From Ulvibacterium sp965228935 (GTDB lineage Bacteria > Bacteroidota > Bacteroidia > Flavobacteriales > Flavobacteriaceae): 64,000 nucleotides of DNA. The stretch lies in the NCBI RefSeq assembly GCF_965228935.1, contig NZ_OZ245846.1:5208001-5272000 (forward strand), in the 5' to 3' direction. Under the pieces are notes generated by a model, which had not been told where the DNA came from, did no database searches, and worked only from the letters and a program-made list of their open reading frames with translations. The position numbers and the translations under genes are program-made. Below, one piece after another: positions 7,595-16,564 of the stretch (position 1 is the first letter of the stretch; each line of letters starts with the position of its first letter).

Positions 7595-8673
7595 ACATCG
7601 AACTTTTTCTCGATAATCTGTCTCATACTCACATTTTCATAATTGCGCTTTACAAAATTCAAGGCTAGATCCAATATCTCTCCCATGGTGTTACATTGCC
7701 TAAAATCCTTATCAAGCACAAGCTCATAGATTTGTTCCTTTAAGAGATCTACATTTTCCTTTACGCTTATAACATCTGTTTTGCAGGCATTTCTAAGTTT
7801 TTTTAAGCGATCTCCAGAGCTAAGGATACGCTTGGCCACAATGGACCGCTCCTCGATTTTATACTGATCCACGGAATCCTGCAATAACTTTTTTTGAACC
7901 ATTTCCACCATTGTAAAGTTTTCCTTGAAGAACTGGGGGCGGTATACTTTCAATTTGCCTTCAAACGATTGTTGGTCAAAATCTATGGCCCTAATCTTGT
8001 ACACCACATGGTCAAAATCATGCACCGGCATTATAACGTAGTTGTACGATCGCATATCTCCCAACAACCGTATCATACAGCGCTCATTGAACTTCACAAA
8101 TTCCTTGGCCAATTGGGATTTCTCCGATTCGGTACAATTGGGTAACATGTCCTTGATAAATACATCGCCGGGAATTCCCGCTATATGTTCCTCTATTAAG
8201 GTATCCTCATGGACCAAAAAGTTAAGATGATAGGGAGAAAGCATATGTTCCAGTTCCAGTCCATAGATCCGGGAAGCATCTGTCTTCTTTACATAGAAAT
8301 AAGTGAAGTTGTCATTTAGGATATTCCGCACTTTGATGCGAAAGGGCTTTGAATTCCCAAAAGTGCAGTAATCCACCGCATCAACATTGAGGTATTGGAA
8401 AATTCGATCACTACCGTCCGAATGCAATATGGAATACACCATTTTTAGGCTCAGGTCTATCTCTTCCCTATCGGAATCCGAGTAGTACACCCGTACCCAT
8501 AAGGTATCCTCGCCGTCGGCATCATAAACTGCTACCGAGCCTGCAAAACGCAGCAAATCCTCATAAAATATGGGAATTTCTATTTTTCGATTGTATTCCC
8601 CCAAATACGTATCCAGCTTTTCGCTAACGGGGTAGGCCGGTTTCTTTCTGGACATTAGCTTTTCATCCTCCAT
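7588..8673 (-). CDS. Conserved-looking hypothetical protein, 361 aa
   Basis: Not recognised. The protein starts with ATG at 8673, has no signal peptide and no membrane segment, and is rich in charged residues, so it is probably cytoplasmic. The first 190 residues are mixed alpha/beta with many aromatic positions; around residues 225-234 there is the sequence IRAIDFDQQ, preceded by LLGDMRSYNYVI near 204-215, a spacing loosely like the catalytic and metal loops of phosphotransferase folds, but this is not strong enough for a call. Residues 265-361 are predicted helical. The reverse-strand TAACTTTG (plus-strand 8711-8718) matches a -7 box about 38 bp upstream. It is transcribed toward ndpA (convergent) and its stop lies in a heptamer repeat. 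Confidence 0.7.
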   Translation of the reverse strand: MEDEKLMSRKKPAYPVSEKLDTYLGEYNRKIEIPIFYEDLLRFAGSVAVYDADGEDTLWVRVYYSDSDREEIDLSLKMVYSILHSDGSDRIFQYLNVDAVDYCTFGNSKPFRIKVRNILNDNFTYFYVKKTDASRIYGLELEHMLSPYHLNFLVHEDTLIEEHIAGIPGDVFIKDMLPNCTESEKSQLAKEFVKFNERCMIRLLGDMRSYNYVIMPVHDFDHVVYKIRAIDFDQQSFEGKLKVYRPQFFKENFTMVEMVQKKLLQDSVDQYKIEERSIVAKRILSSGDRLKKLRNACKTDVISVKENVDLLKEQIYELVLDKDFRQCNTMGEILDLALNFVKRNYENVSMRQIIEKKFDVQ

Positions 8674-8710
8674 ATTATATTTTTTATGTTTTAGAGGCCC
8701 CTGATCGTAA

Positions 8711-8718
8711 CAAAGTTA
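8711..8718 (-). promoter_or_regulatory. Candidate -7 box (TAACTTTG) for the 361 aa hypothetical gene
   Basis: Exact match to TAnnTTTG on the minus strand, 38 bp upstream of the ATG at 8673. A -33 TTG at normal spacing is not obvious. Confidence 0.35.
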
Positions 8719-8766
8719 AGCTTTCCTCGTCAAGTTAACATAAACCATCCCAAAAGGCCTTTAAAT

Positions 8767-9669
8767 TTGGAAAAGATACTTACCGTAAACAAGCTTACCA
8801 AGAAATTCGGCTATCTGACCGCCGTAAAAGACCTATCATTTTCCATTGAAAAAGGCAATGTATATGGTATTCTGGGGCCCAATGGAAGTGGCAAATCCAC
8901 AACCCTGGGCATAGTCCTGAACGTAGTAAACCGTACAAGTGGGGACTTCTCTTGGTTTGACGGAAATACCTCCACCCATGAGGCACTTAAAAAAGTAGGG
9001 GCCATTATCGAACGGCCCAATTTTTATCCCTATATGACCGCCGTACAAAACCTTAAGCTTGTCTGCAAAATCAAGGAAGTATCCGACGCAAAAATCGAGG
9101 ATAAATTGGAGCTTGTAGGCTTGTTGGAACGAAAAAACAGTAAGTTCCGAACCTATTCCCTTGGGATGAAACAACGTTTGGCGATCGCCTCCGCCCTTCT
9201 TAACGATCCCGAAATCCTAATCTTGGACGAACCCACAAATGGTCTGGATCCCCAAGGCATCCATCAAATCAGGGAGATTATCAAAAAAATTGCATCCGAG
9301 GGCACTACCATTTTGCTGGCATCGCATTTGCTGGACGAAGTGGAAAAAGTGTGCAGTCATGTGGTTATCCTTAGAAAGGGCGAAAAACTCTATTCCGGTC
9401 GTGTTGACGGAATGTTAGCGAGCCATGGTTTCTTTGAGCTCAAATCCGGTGATTTGGATAAATTGAAATCCATTTTGGAGGATAATGGCAGTTTTGGACA
9501 GATCAAAGTGGATAACGGCCTACTCACGGCGTTTCTTAAAGAAGAAATGAACGCAGAAGTATTGAACAGATTTCTGTTTGAAAAAGGAATTGTGCTCTCC
9601 CACTTGGTGAAACGAAAAGAGAGTCTTGAAGAGCAATTCCTTACCCTTACCAAATCCCAAGCCAACTAG
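8767..9669 (+). CDS. ABC transporter ATP-binding protein (multidrug/lantibiotic-type exporter)
   Basis: A 300 aa ATPase: Walker A GPNGSGKST at 37-45, signature YSLGMKQR near 130-137, Walker B LILDEPTNGLDP near 154-165, and a switch histidine in ASHLLDE. The last 90 residues form the C-terminal extension seen in CcmA/BcrA-type exporters. No ATG is available: the only start that keeps the full N-terminus is TTG at 8767, and the frame upstream has no ATG. That TTG lies inside TAAATTTG (8762-8769), a perfect -7 box match, so the box may be chance. Pairs with the permease beginning 7 bp after its stop. Substrate unknown. Confidence 0.93.
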   Translation: MEKILTVNKLTKKFGYLTAVKDLSFSIEKGNVYGILGPNGSGKSTTLGIVLNVVNRTSGDFSWFDGNTSTHEALKKVGAIIERPNFYPYMTAVQNLKLVCKIKEVSDAKIEDKLELVGLLERKNSKFRTYSLGMKQRLAIASALLNDPEILILDEPTNGLDPQGIHQIREIIKKIASEGTTILLASHLLDEVEKVCSHVVILRKGEKLYSGRVDGMLASHGFFELKSGDLDKLKSILEDNGSFGQIKVDNGLLTAFLKEEMNAEVLNRFLFEKGIVLSHLVKRKESLEEQFLTLTKSQAN

Positions 9670-9676
9670 AACAGTT

Positions 9677-10510
9677 ATGATTCGATTACTTCAAATAGAA
9701 TTTATAAAGCTTTGGAACAATAGGGCCAGTAGAGTTTTGATCCTTTCATACTTTATCCTACTTACATCAATTGCCCTTGTGGCCGCCATTAAATTTGATA
9801 TTGGGCCCATAAAGTTCCATTTGGCGGAAATTGGAATTTTTAATTTCCCCTATATATGGCACTTCAACACCTTTGTAACGGCTTTTTTCAAACTATTTCT
9901 GGCCATTGTCATTGTTTCCATGATGGCCAATGAATACAGCAACAAGACCATAAAACAAAATTTGATCGATGGACTGTCCAAAAAGGAATTTATACTTTCA
10001 AAGTTTTTAACGGTACTCTCTTTCGCTTTGATTTCCACCGTATTTGTATTTATCGTGTCGTTGATATTGGGGCTTATTTATTCCGATTATGATGAATTGC
10101 CCATCATATTTTCCGATCTTGAGTTTGTACTTGCCTTTTTCGTGAAATTGGTCGGGTTCTTCTCTTTCTGCCTATTTCTGGGAATCTTGGTCAAACGTTC
10201 CGCATTTGCCCTTGGGTTTTTAATCCTTTGGCAAATTTTGGAAGGTATTACAAGGGGTCTTATACGATGGAAGCTATTCGATGCGGATACTACGGAAATG
10301 GTCATGGGTTTTTTCCCTTTACAAGCCATGTTTAATCTTATCAAGGAGCCTGTTACCAGATTGGAAGCCGTGCAAACAGTGGCGGATCAGGTAGGAGAGA
10401 CAATCAATTTGGATTATCAGGTACATGCATACGAAATTCTTATCGTGCTCTGCTGGACGGCGATTTTCATCTATTTATCCTATGCATTATTAAAAAAGCG
10501 TGATTTGTAG
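9677..10510 (+). CDS. ABC transporter permease (ABC-2 type)
   Basis: Membrane partner of the ATPase just upstream. From ATG 9677 the protein is 277 aa and starts MIRLLQIEFIKLWNNRASRV, the usual amphipathic lead-in of ABC-2 permeases, followed by about six hydrophobic spans. The frame extends 51 bp further 5' into the ATPase gene, but a start there would lack any family resemblance, so 9677 is chosen. The two genes are separated by 7 bp and form a minimal exporter. The next gene, 26 bp downstream, is unrelated in function. Confidence 0.88.
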   Translation: MIRLLQIEFIKLWNNRASRVLILSYFILLTSIALVAAIKFDIGPIKFHLAEIGIFNFPYIWHFNTFVTAFFKLFLAIVIVSMMANEYSNKTIKQNLIDGLSKKEFILSKFLTVLSFALISTVFVFIVSLILGLIYSDYDELPIIFSDLEFVLAFFVKLVGFFSFCLFLGILVKRSAFALGFLILWQILEGITRGLIRWKLFDADTTEMVMGFFPLQAMFNLIKEPVTRLEAVQTVADQVGETINLDYQVHAYEILIVLCWTAIFIYLSYALLKKRDL

Positions 10511-10536
10511 TATCTTGTAGTGTTTCGGGAAACGCT

Positions 10537-10836
10537 ATGAATAAGACTATTACACTCCTTCCGTGGTTAGGGATAATATTTCCTGTCTTCATTTTTGGGC
10601 AAGGCGAAACTTCCTCTTGGTATTTTGGGAATGGTGCAGGCATCTTGTTCAATGATGATGGAACCGTTTCTCCATTGACCACTGGTATGCTTGAAACTTT
10701 TGAGGGGTGCGCCACCATTTCGGATAGTTTTGGAAATTTGCTCTTCTATATGGACCGTATTACGGTATACGACCGGACACATTCCATTATGGAAGATAGG
10801 AAGGAATTTAAGGGCCATTTTGCCCTAAAAAGATAA
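10537..10836 (+). pseudogene. Remnant of a gliding-motility/T9SS type-B protein (internal deletion)
   Basis: A 99 aa frame made of two ends of a much larger gene. Residues 1-21 are a signal peptide ending in IFGQG; residues 22-87 match the opening of large flavobacterial T9SS proteins (SSWYFGNGAGILFNDDGTV, a GCATISDSFGNLLFY run). At about residue 87 the text jumps directly to KEFKGHFALKR, the last 11 residues of a CHU_C gliding-motility C-terminal domain, as also found at the ends of the next two genes (KGHFSLKR, RGHFTLKR). The whole middle of the protein and most of the sorting domain are absent while the frame is kept. FYMDR replaces the usual FYTDG. It is probably non-functional; a short secreted peptide is the alternative. 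Confidence 0.75.
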
Positions 10837-10877
10837 ATGGAAAAACTACTGTGAAGACGGGAACTAATGGAGGTCGG

Positions 10878-12623
10878 ATGGTTAAAGTGCTCAAAAAAGC
10901 CCTCTATACTGTTTGTTTTCTATATGCCGGTAGCGGCATTTACGGACAGTTGGTATGCCCAACTTTGACGGCGCCTATGGATGGGGATGTTAATGTGCCC
11001 GTGGATATCAGTATCTCTTGGAATCCAGTAAATGGAATTACCAGTTACTTGATCAGTATCGGCACAACACCTGGTGGAGACGATATTCTAAATCGCGCCG
11101 GAGTGGGCATAGATACGACCTATCAGCCTCCCTTTGGACTTCCGGAAAACACTGTGATTTATGTGACCATTACCCTTTTCCTGTTTGATGCGGCGGATGT
11201 TATCTGCAATGTCGGGGCCTTCAGTACTGAAAATGTGGTTACCACACCAGCCTGCACTACCTTGGAATTTCCCATGGATGGAGCAACGGATGTTGATATC
11301 GGCACACAACTAACCTGGAACTACGCCCCCCGTTCCACGGGATATAGGCTTATCCTGGGCACAACTCCTGGCGGAAATGACATTCTTGATGAAACCATTA
11401 TGACTTTCGTGAATTTTGACCCTCCCAGTAATCTACCTTTTGATACGGAAATCTTTGTGAGAATAATACCGTTCAATGAAAACGGTGCGGCTCCGGATCC
11501 ATGCCCGGACTATAGCTTTACAACAGGCTCCGTATCGGAAATACCCAATTGCACCATGCTTACCAATCCTGTTGATGGCACTATCAACGTTCCTCTCGCC
11601 TCCACTTTGGAATGGGAGGAAGTACCGGGTGCAGAAGGTTATCGCGTTTCAATAGGAACCTCTCCCACATCCAATGATATTTTGGATAAGGGTGTTTTCA
11701 GCGGTAATACGGCTGAACTTTTGGACTTCTTGCCCAGAAGAACATTTTTTGTTACCATAGTTCCGTTCAATGACGGAGGTGACGCCGTGGGGTGCGTTCA
11801 AGAGTCATTTTCCACGATTTTGGGCTGCGATCCGTTTATCGATTCCGCAAGTGGGGAACTCATCTCCTTTAGTCCACAAATAGATTTCCCGGATGTCGTT
11901 TCCCTCTGTCTGAATGATGGTCCTGCAAGAGTTATGTCGAATGACCAGGCCGATGGCTATCGCTGGTTTAGGCTGAACACGGACGATACGGAAACACTGA
12001 TTTCGCAAACATCCGAAGTACGCTTTTCCGAAGAAGGCAGCTACCGTTATGAAATTTTTAATACGGTTTCCCAACCGGGAACCGTTTTTGAATGTTCAAG
12101 TTCAAAAGAATTTAGGGTAATTTCCTCCGAGATTCCCGATATATCCGATATTGATGTCATGGAACTGGCAAATGGATTGCGTATTGTAGTCCAAGCTAGG
12201 GGCATTGGCGACTATGAATTTGCATTGGCCTCCAATGGCCCCTTTCAGGATAGTAATATTTTTGAGAACCTTCCCCTAGGTGTCTATACTATTTTTGTAC
12301 GTGACAAGAATGGATGTGGTCTCGCCGAACGCAGCTCTAGCAATGGCCTTAGCCCTGATGATTTTCCAAAATTCTTTACGCCCAACGGGGATGGCATTAA
12401 TGATTTTTGGCAGTATGACCCTGTAATCGATCTGGAAGAAGTCAATTTGCAAACTATATATATTTTTAATCGCTTGGGAGCCTTACTGACCCGAATAGAC
12501 CCTAAATCCCAGGGATGGGATGGGAACCTTGATGGGGTACCACTTCCATCATCGGACTATTGGTTTAAGGCCAAATCAAGTAACAACCAAGAAATAAAAG
12601 GGCATTTTTCGCTGAAACGATAA
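10878..12623 (+). CDS. T9SS type-B sorting protein with three Fn3-like repeats and CHU_C domain
   Basis: Secreted surface protein of 581 aa. ATG 10878 is chosen over the GTG 27 bp earlier because it starts a normal signal peptide (MVKVLKKALYTVCFLYAG, cut near IYGQ). Three repeats of about 90-100 residues follow, each with a P-x-DG-x-x-(D/N)VP opening and a GTTPGGDDIL or GTSPTSNDIL motif, like fibronectin-III/adhesin repeats. Then comes a linker with a VCL...YRWF...YRYE Ig-like pattern, and a C-terminal CHU_C domain (FFTPNGDGINDFW near 497-509, ending GHFSLKR). The last domain targets the protein to type IX secretion and the cell surface. Tandem paralogue of the next gene. Ligand unknown. Confidence 0.88.
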   Translation: MVKVLKKALYTVCFLYAGSGIYGQLVCPTLTAPMDGDVNVPVDISISWNPVNGITSYLISIGTTPGGDDILNRAGVGIDTTYQPPFGLPENTVIYVTITLFLFDAADVICNVGAFSTENVVTTPACTTLEFPMDGATDVDIGTQLTWNYAPRSTGYRLILGTTPGGNDILDETIMTFVNFDPPSNLPFDTEIFVRIIPFNENGAAPDPCPDYSFTTGSVSEIPNCTMLTNPVDGTINVPLASTLEWEEVPGAEGYRVSIGTSPTSNDILDKGVFSGNTAELLDFLPRRTFFVTIVPFNDGGDAVGCVQESFSTILGCDPFIDSASGELISFSPQIDFPDVVSLCLNDGPARVMSNDQADGYRWFRLNTDDTETLISQTSEVRFSEEGSYRYEIFNTVSQPGTVFECSSSKEFRVISSEIPDISDIDVMELANGLRIVVQARGIGDYEFALASNGPFQDSNIFENLPLGVYTIFVRDKNGCGLAERSSSNGLSPDDFPKFFTPNGDGINDFWQYDPVIDLEEVNLQTIYIFNRLGALLTRIDPKSQGWDGNLDGVPLPSSDYWFKAKSSNNQEIKGHFSLKR

Positions 12624-12635
12624 ACTTTTATGTAG

Positions 12636-14090
12636 ATGCAAAGAATAAGAATAACATATCTTCTTTTCCTGTTTCTCGGAGGGTTTTCTTTTGGGCAGGA
12701 TTGCCCTAGAATAAGCACACCTCAAAATGGGGACACCGATGTACCCGTGGATACCGAGATTCGCTGGACGCCGGTTAGTGGAATCATAGGGTACGTGGTT
12801 TCATTGGGAACGACACCCGGTGGAGAAGATATCCTGAATCGACGATCTTCCGGGCAAAACAATTTTTACGTGCCCGAAGTAGGACTTCCGGCAAATACCA
12901 CCATTCATGTAACAATACGGTTATTCATATTTGGGCAGCCCGTAAAAGTTTGTCCGGGTGAGATTTTCACTACGGAGGCGGTGACCACCCCACCTCCCTG
13001 TACCTCATTGAGCAAACCATTGGATGGGGAGACGGGCGTCTCTTCAAATGCTCCGATACGATGGAATTATGCTTATGGAGCAACTGGCTATAGATTATCT
13101 ATGGGAACTGCGCCCGGCGCACAGGATATTCTTTCAGATTTTGATGTGGGAAATACACTTTCCTACAAGCCTTCCCAAAGCTTTCCCATTGATACCAACA
13201 TCTATGTAAGCATAGTTCCTTACAATGAAAATGGCGATTTGGGCCCTTGTAGGGAGGAAAGCTTTTTAGTAGATGAGAGTGTCGATTTTTGTGAACCTTT
13301 TTTTGATAGTTCTCAAGGTGGTCTTGTTACACGAAAGCCCGATATAGACTTTCCCGATAGTGTATCCATATGCCGAGAAAATTCATCCACACGGATACCA
13401 ACGGAAGACAGTGCCGATGGTTTTCGATGGTTTAAAATGAATCAAGACGGTACGGAAACCTTAATTTCCGATCATCCATGGGTAGATTTATCCGAAATAG
13501 GTCGATACCGCTATGAGGCCTATAACACTATTTCCGTAGCCGGCAGTACCATAGAATGTTCGGCCACCAAGGAATTCTCGGTTTTCCTATCGGAAGCTCC
13601 TATAATCAATGGTATCGATGTTATGGGCCCATTCAATAACCGGGAAATCAGAATAAATGTAGTTGGCTCGGGGGATTACGAGTTTGCGCTAAACGACCCG
13701 AATGGCCCCTATCAAAATAGCAATGTCATCTTAAATATTTCGGAACAAAGACAAATTGTTTATGTCCGGGATAAAAATGGTTGTGGTATAACAGAGGGCA
13801 TTGTAGCCCGTGAACTCTCCGTGGACGACTTTCCAAAATTCTTTACCCCGAACGGGGATGGCATCAACGATTTTTGGCAGTATATAGTGCCCGAAGAGGA
13901 TGGCGAAATCAAGGTAGACCGCATTTGGATCTTTGATCGTTATGGTTTTTTACTCGCCCAGATAGATCCTTCTTCGCAGGGTTGGGACGGAAATTACCGG
14001 GGCAAGGCACTTCCTTCATCCGATTATTGGTTTAAGGCGGTATCTTCCAGCAATCAAAGTATCAGGGGGCATTTTACCTTAAAGCGGTAA
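12636..14090 (+). CDS. T9SS type-B sorting protein with two Fn3-like repeats and CHU_C domain
   Basis: Secreted protein of 484 aa, a close paralogue of the preceding gene. It has a signal peptide (MQRIRITYLLFLFLGGFSFG), two rather than three Fn3-like repeats, each with GTTPGGEDIL or GTAPGAQDIL, the same Ig-like linker, and a CHU_C domain with FFTPNGDGINDFW near 405-417 and terminal RGHFTLKR. The stretch FPKFFTPNGDGINDFWQY is identical in both paralogues. It starts 12 bp after its neighbour, so both are likely on one transcript. Loss or gain of one repeat is the main difference. Likely role is adhesion or gliding surface structure, inferred from the sorting domain and repeats only. Confidence 0.88.
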   Translation: MQRIRITYLLFLFLGGFSFGQDCPRISTPQNGDTDVPVDTEIRWTPVSGIIGYVVSLGTTPGGEDILNRRSSGQNNFYVPEVGLPANTTIHVTIRLFIFGQPVKVCPGEIFTTEAVTTPPPCTSLSKPLDGETGVSSNAPIRWNYAYGATGYRLSMGTAPGAQDILSDFDVGNTLSYKPSQSFPIDTNIYVSIVPYNENGDLGPCREESFLVDESVDFCEPFFDSSQGGLVTRKPDIDFPDSVSICRENSSTRIPTEDSADGFRWFKMNQDGTETLISDHPWVDLSEIGRYRYEAYNTISVAGSTIECSATKEFSVFLSEAPIINGIDVMGPFNNREIRINVVGSGDYEFALNDPNGPYQNSNVILNISEQRQIVYVRDKNGCGITEGIVARELSVDDFPKFFTPNGDGINDFWQYIVPEEDGEIKVDRIWIFDRYGFLLAQIDPSSQGWDGNYRGKALPSSDYWFKAVSSSNQSIRGHFTLKR

Positions 14091-14273
14091 ACCGGCCTTA
14101 AGACTTTCCAAAAAGTATTCCCTAATTTCAGCCCTTTTTGTAATTTTAAGCAATGGGATTCGCTTCTTAAAAATTCAAAGACAGTTCAAATTATCTCCAA
14201 GTCCAAATCCGATTTTCTAAAGGCAGTGTAATGCTAGATTGCATGTGTCCTAAGAATATATAAACAAGAATAC

Positions 14274-16262
14274 ATGAAATTTAAAGTCGTATCCGAGTTC
14301 AAGCCTACCGGGGATCAGCCGGAGGCCATTCATCAATTATCGGAAGGTATTATTGCAAAGGAACCCTATCAGACTCTTTTAGGGGTAACCGGATCCGGCA
14401 AGACCTTTACCGTGGCCAATGTAATCGAAAAAACACAGCGGCCTACCTTGGTATTGGCCCACAATAAGACTTTGGCCGCACAGCTCTACTCCGAGTTCAA
14501 ACAGTTTTTTCCGAACAACGCCATAGAGTATTTTGTATCCTACTACGACTACTATCAACCGGAAGCCTATATTCCCACATCCGGATTGTATATTGAAAAA
14601 GACCTTTCCATCAATGAGGATATCGAAAAACTGCGGCTCAGCGCAACATCCTCACTGCTCTCTGGCAGAAGGGATGTCTTGGTCGTGGCTTCCGTTTCCT
14701 GCCTTTATGGTATCGGAAATCCGGTTGAATTCCAAAAGAACGTAATTTCCATAAAAAAGGATCAGGTAATAGCCCGGACGAAATTTATGCACCAACTGGT
14801 TCAAAGTCTGTACTCCCGAACTACCGCAGATTTTAGAAATGGCAACTTTAGGGTGAAGGGCGACGTGGTAGATGTTTTCCCAAGCTATGCGGATCATGCT
14901 TTTCGGATTCATTTTTTTGGGGATGAGATAGAGGAAATAGAGGCATTTGATCCTTTTAACAATACGGTTTTGGAAGTTTATGAAAATTTGAACATTTATC
15001 CGGCCAACATGTTCGTTACCTCTCAGGACGTACTCCAAAATGCCATACATCAGATTCAGGACGACTTGGTTAGGCAGGTAGGCTATTTCAAGGAAATAGG
15101 TAAGCCTCTGGAAGCCAAAAGGCTGGAGGAGCGTACCAATTTTGATTTGGAAATGATACGGGAATTGGGCTATTGCTCTGGTATAGAAAATTATTCAAGA
15201 TATCTGGACGGAAGGGAACCTGGAACCCGTCCCTTTTGCCTGTTGGATTATTTTCCGGACGATTATCTAATGGTGGTGGATGAAAGTCACGTAACCATTC
15301 CGCAGGTACACGCCATGTACGGCGGAGACCGCTCACGCAAGGAAAACTTGGTGGAGTATGGTTTTCGGCTTCCAGCGGCTATGGATAACCGCCCCCTTAA
15401 ATTTGAGGAATTCGAAGCCTTGCAGAATCAGGTGATTTATGTGAGCGCCACTCCAGCGGATTACGAACTACAACTGAGCCAAGGGGTATACGTGGAACAG
15501 GTGATACGACCTACCGGGCTTTTAGACCCCATCATAGACGTTAGGCCCAGTTTGAATCAAATCGATGACCTGGTCGAAGAAATCCAGTCGCGGGTGGAAA
15601 AGGACGAAAGAACCTTGGTTACCACACTTACCAAGCGTATGGCCGAGGAGTTGACCAAATATTTAAGTCGAATCGATGTTAGATGCCGCTATATCCATAG
15701 TGATGTGGATACCTTGGAACGGGTGGAAATTATGCAAGACCTTAGAAAGGGTATTTTTGATGTTCTAATAGGTGTTAACCTATTACGGGAAGGATTGGAT
15801 TTGCCGGAAGTATCCCTGGTGGCCATTTTGGATGCGGACAAGGAAGGCTTTCTACGGAGTAATCGATCACTGACCCAGACCGTGGGTAGGGCGGCAAGAC
15901 ATTTAAATGGCAAGGCGATCATGTATGCCGATACCATTACCGAGAGTATGCAAAAGACCATTGATGAGACCAACTACCGCCGCGAAAAGCAATCGGTCTA
16001 CAATGCCGAGAACAATATAATCCCTAAGGCATTGAACAAAAGTTTGGATAGTGCCTTGGCCAAGAACTCGGTTTCCACCTATCATTTTGAAAAGGAAACC
16101 ATGCGGGCCGCAGAACCGGACATGGAATATTTGACCAAAGATCAAATCGAAAAATTGATACGGGAAAAAAGGAAGGCCATGGAAAAAGCGGCCAAGGAAT
16201 TGGACTTTATGCTGGCGGCAAAACTTCGGGATGAAATTAAAATGTTACAAGAACAGGATTGA
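14274..16262 (+). CDS. uvrB: Excinuclease ABC subunit B
   Basis: Damage-verifying DEAD/H-type subunit of nucleotide excision repair, which loads at lesions with UvrA and recruits UvrC. The 662 aa protein has Walker A GVTGSGKT at 37-44, the DNA-clamping beta-hairpin YFVSYYDYYQPEAY near 91-104, Walker B-like DESHVTIPQ near 337-345, helicase motif VI region QTVGRAARH, and a C-terminal UVR coiled pair (IEKLIREKRKAMEKAAKEL near 625-643) for UvrC contact. Length matches the family. It follows a 183 bp gap and is not obviously in an operon. Confidence 0.97.
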   Translation: MKFKVVSEFKPTGDQPEAIHQLSEGIIAKEPYQTLLGVTGSGKTFTVANVIEKTQRPTLVLAHNKTLAAQLYSEFKQFFPNNAIEYFVSYYDYYQPEAYIPTSGLYIEKDLSINEDIEKLRLSATSSLLSGRRDVLVVASVSCLYGIGNPVEFQKNVISIKKDQVIARTKFMHQLVQSLYSRTTADFRNGNFRVKGDVVDVFPSYADHAFRIHFFGDEIEEIEAFDPFNNTVLEVYENLNIYPANMFVTSQDVLQNAIHQIQDDLVRQVGYFKEIGKPLEAKRLEERTNFDLEMIRELGYCSGIENYSRYLDGREPGTRPFCLLDYFPDDYLMVVDESHVTIPQVHAMYGGDRSRKENLVEYGFRLPAAMDNRPLKFEEFEALQNQVIYVSATPADYELQLSQGVYVEQVIRPTGLLDPIIDVRPSLNQIDDLVEEIQSRVEKDERTLVTTLTKRMAEELTKYLSRIDVRCRYIHSDVDTLERVEIMQDLRKGIFDVLIGVNLLREGLDLPEVSLVAILDADKEGFLRSNRSLTQTVGRAARHLNGKAIMYADTITESMQKTIDETNYRREKQSVYNAENNIIPKALNKSLDSALAKNSVSTYHFEKETMRAAEPDMEYLTKDQIEKLIREKRKAMEKAAKELDFMLAAKLRDEIKMLQEQD

Positions 16263-16461
16263 AAAATTGATTTAAAATCCTTAATTTGGATTTGGTTACA
16301 GCTAAATTTTGAACATTTAAATATTTACATCAGTTAATACCCTTCAAATAATTGATAACAAATAATTTACTTGTTATTTTTAGACTGCTCTAAATTTTCA
16401 ATTTGTCTTCCCCTATCAGATTTGGCCAACCTCCCCATTCAAAAATCGGCATAAAAAAAGA
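16263..16461. other. AT-rich non-coding stretch between uvrB and the hsp20 terminator
   Basis: I see no gene, RNA structure or repeat here. It lies between the uvrB stop and the terminator of the minus-strand heat-shock gene, so it is a spacer between convergent genes. Confidence 0.6.
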
Positions 16462-16483
16462 GTGTCCCGAAAATACGGGACAC
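16462..16483 (-). terminator. Rho-independent terminator of hsp20
   Basis: Stem GTGTCCCG/CGGGACAC (16462-16469 with 16476-16483), loop of 6, followed on the minus strand by a T-rich run opposite the A7 tract at 16453-16459. It lies about 80 bp after the hsp20 stop codon. Confidence 0.85.
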
Positions 16484-16564
16484 CCTTCAACTAACCAACT
16501 AAACCAACCATTATGAAACTCCCCTACCTTGAAGCGGGAAATCACATAATTTCTTTATCATCCT

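Noticed and set aside
8762..8769. TAAATTTG as the promoter of the ABC ATPase gene
   Set aside because: It overlaps the start codon, so it cannot serve the full-length protein. Not listed as a promoter.
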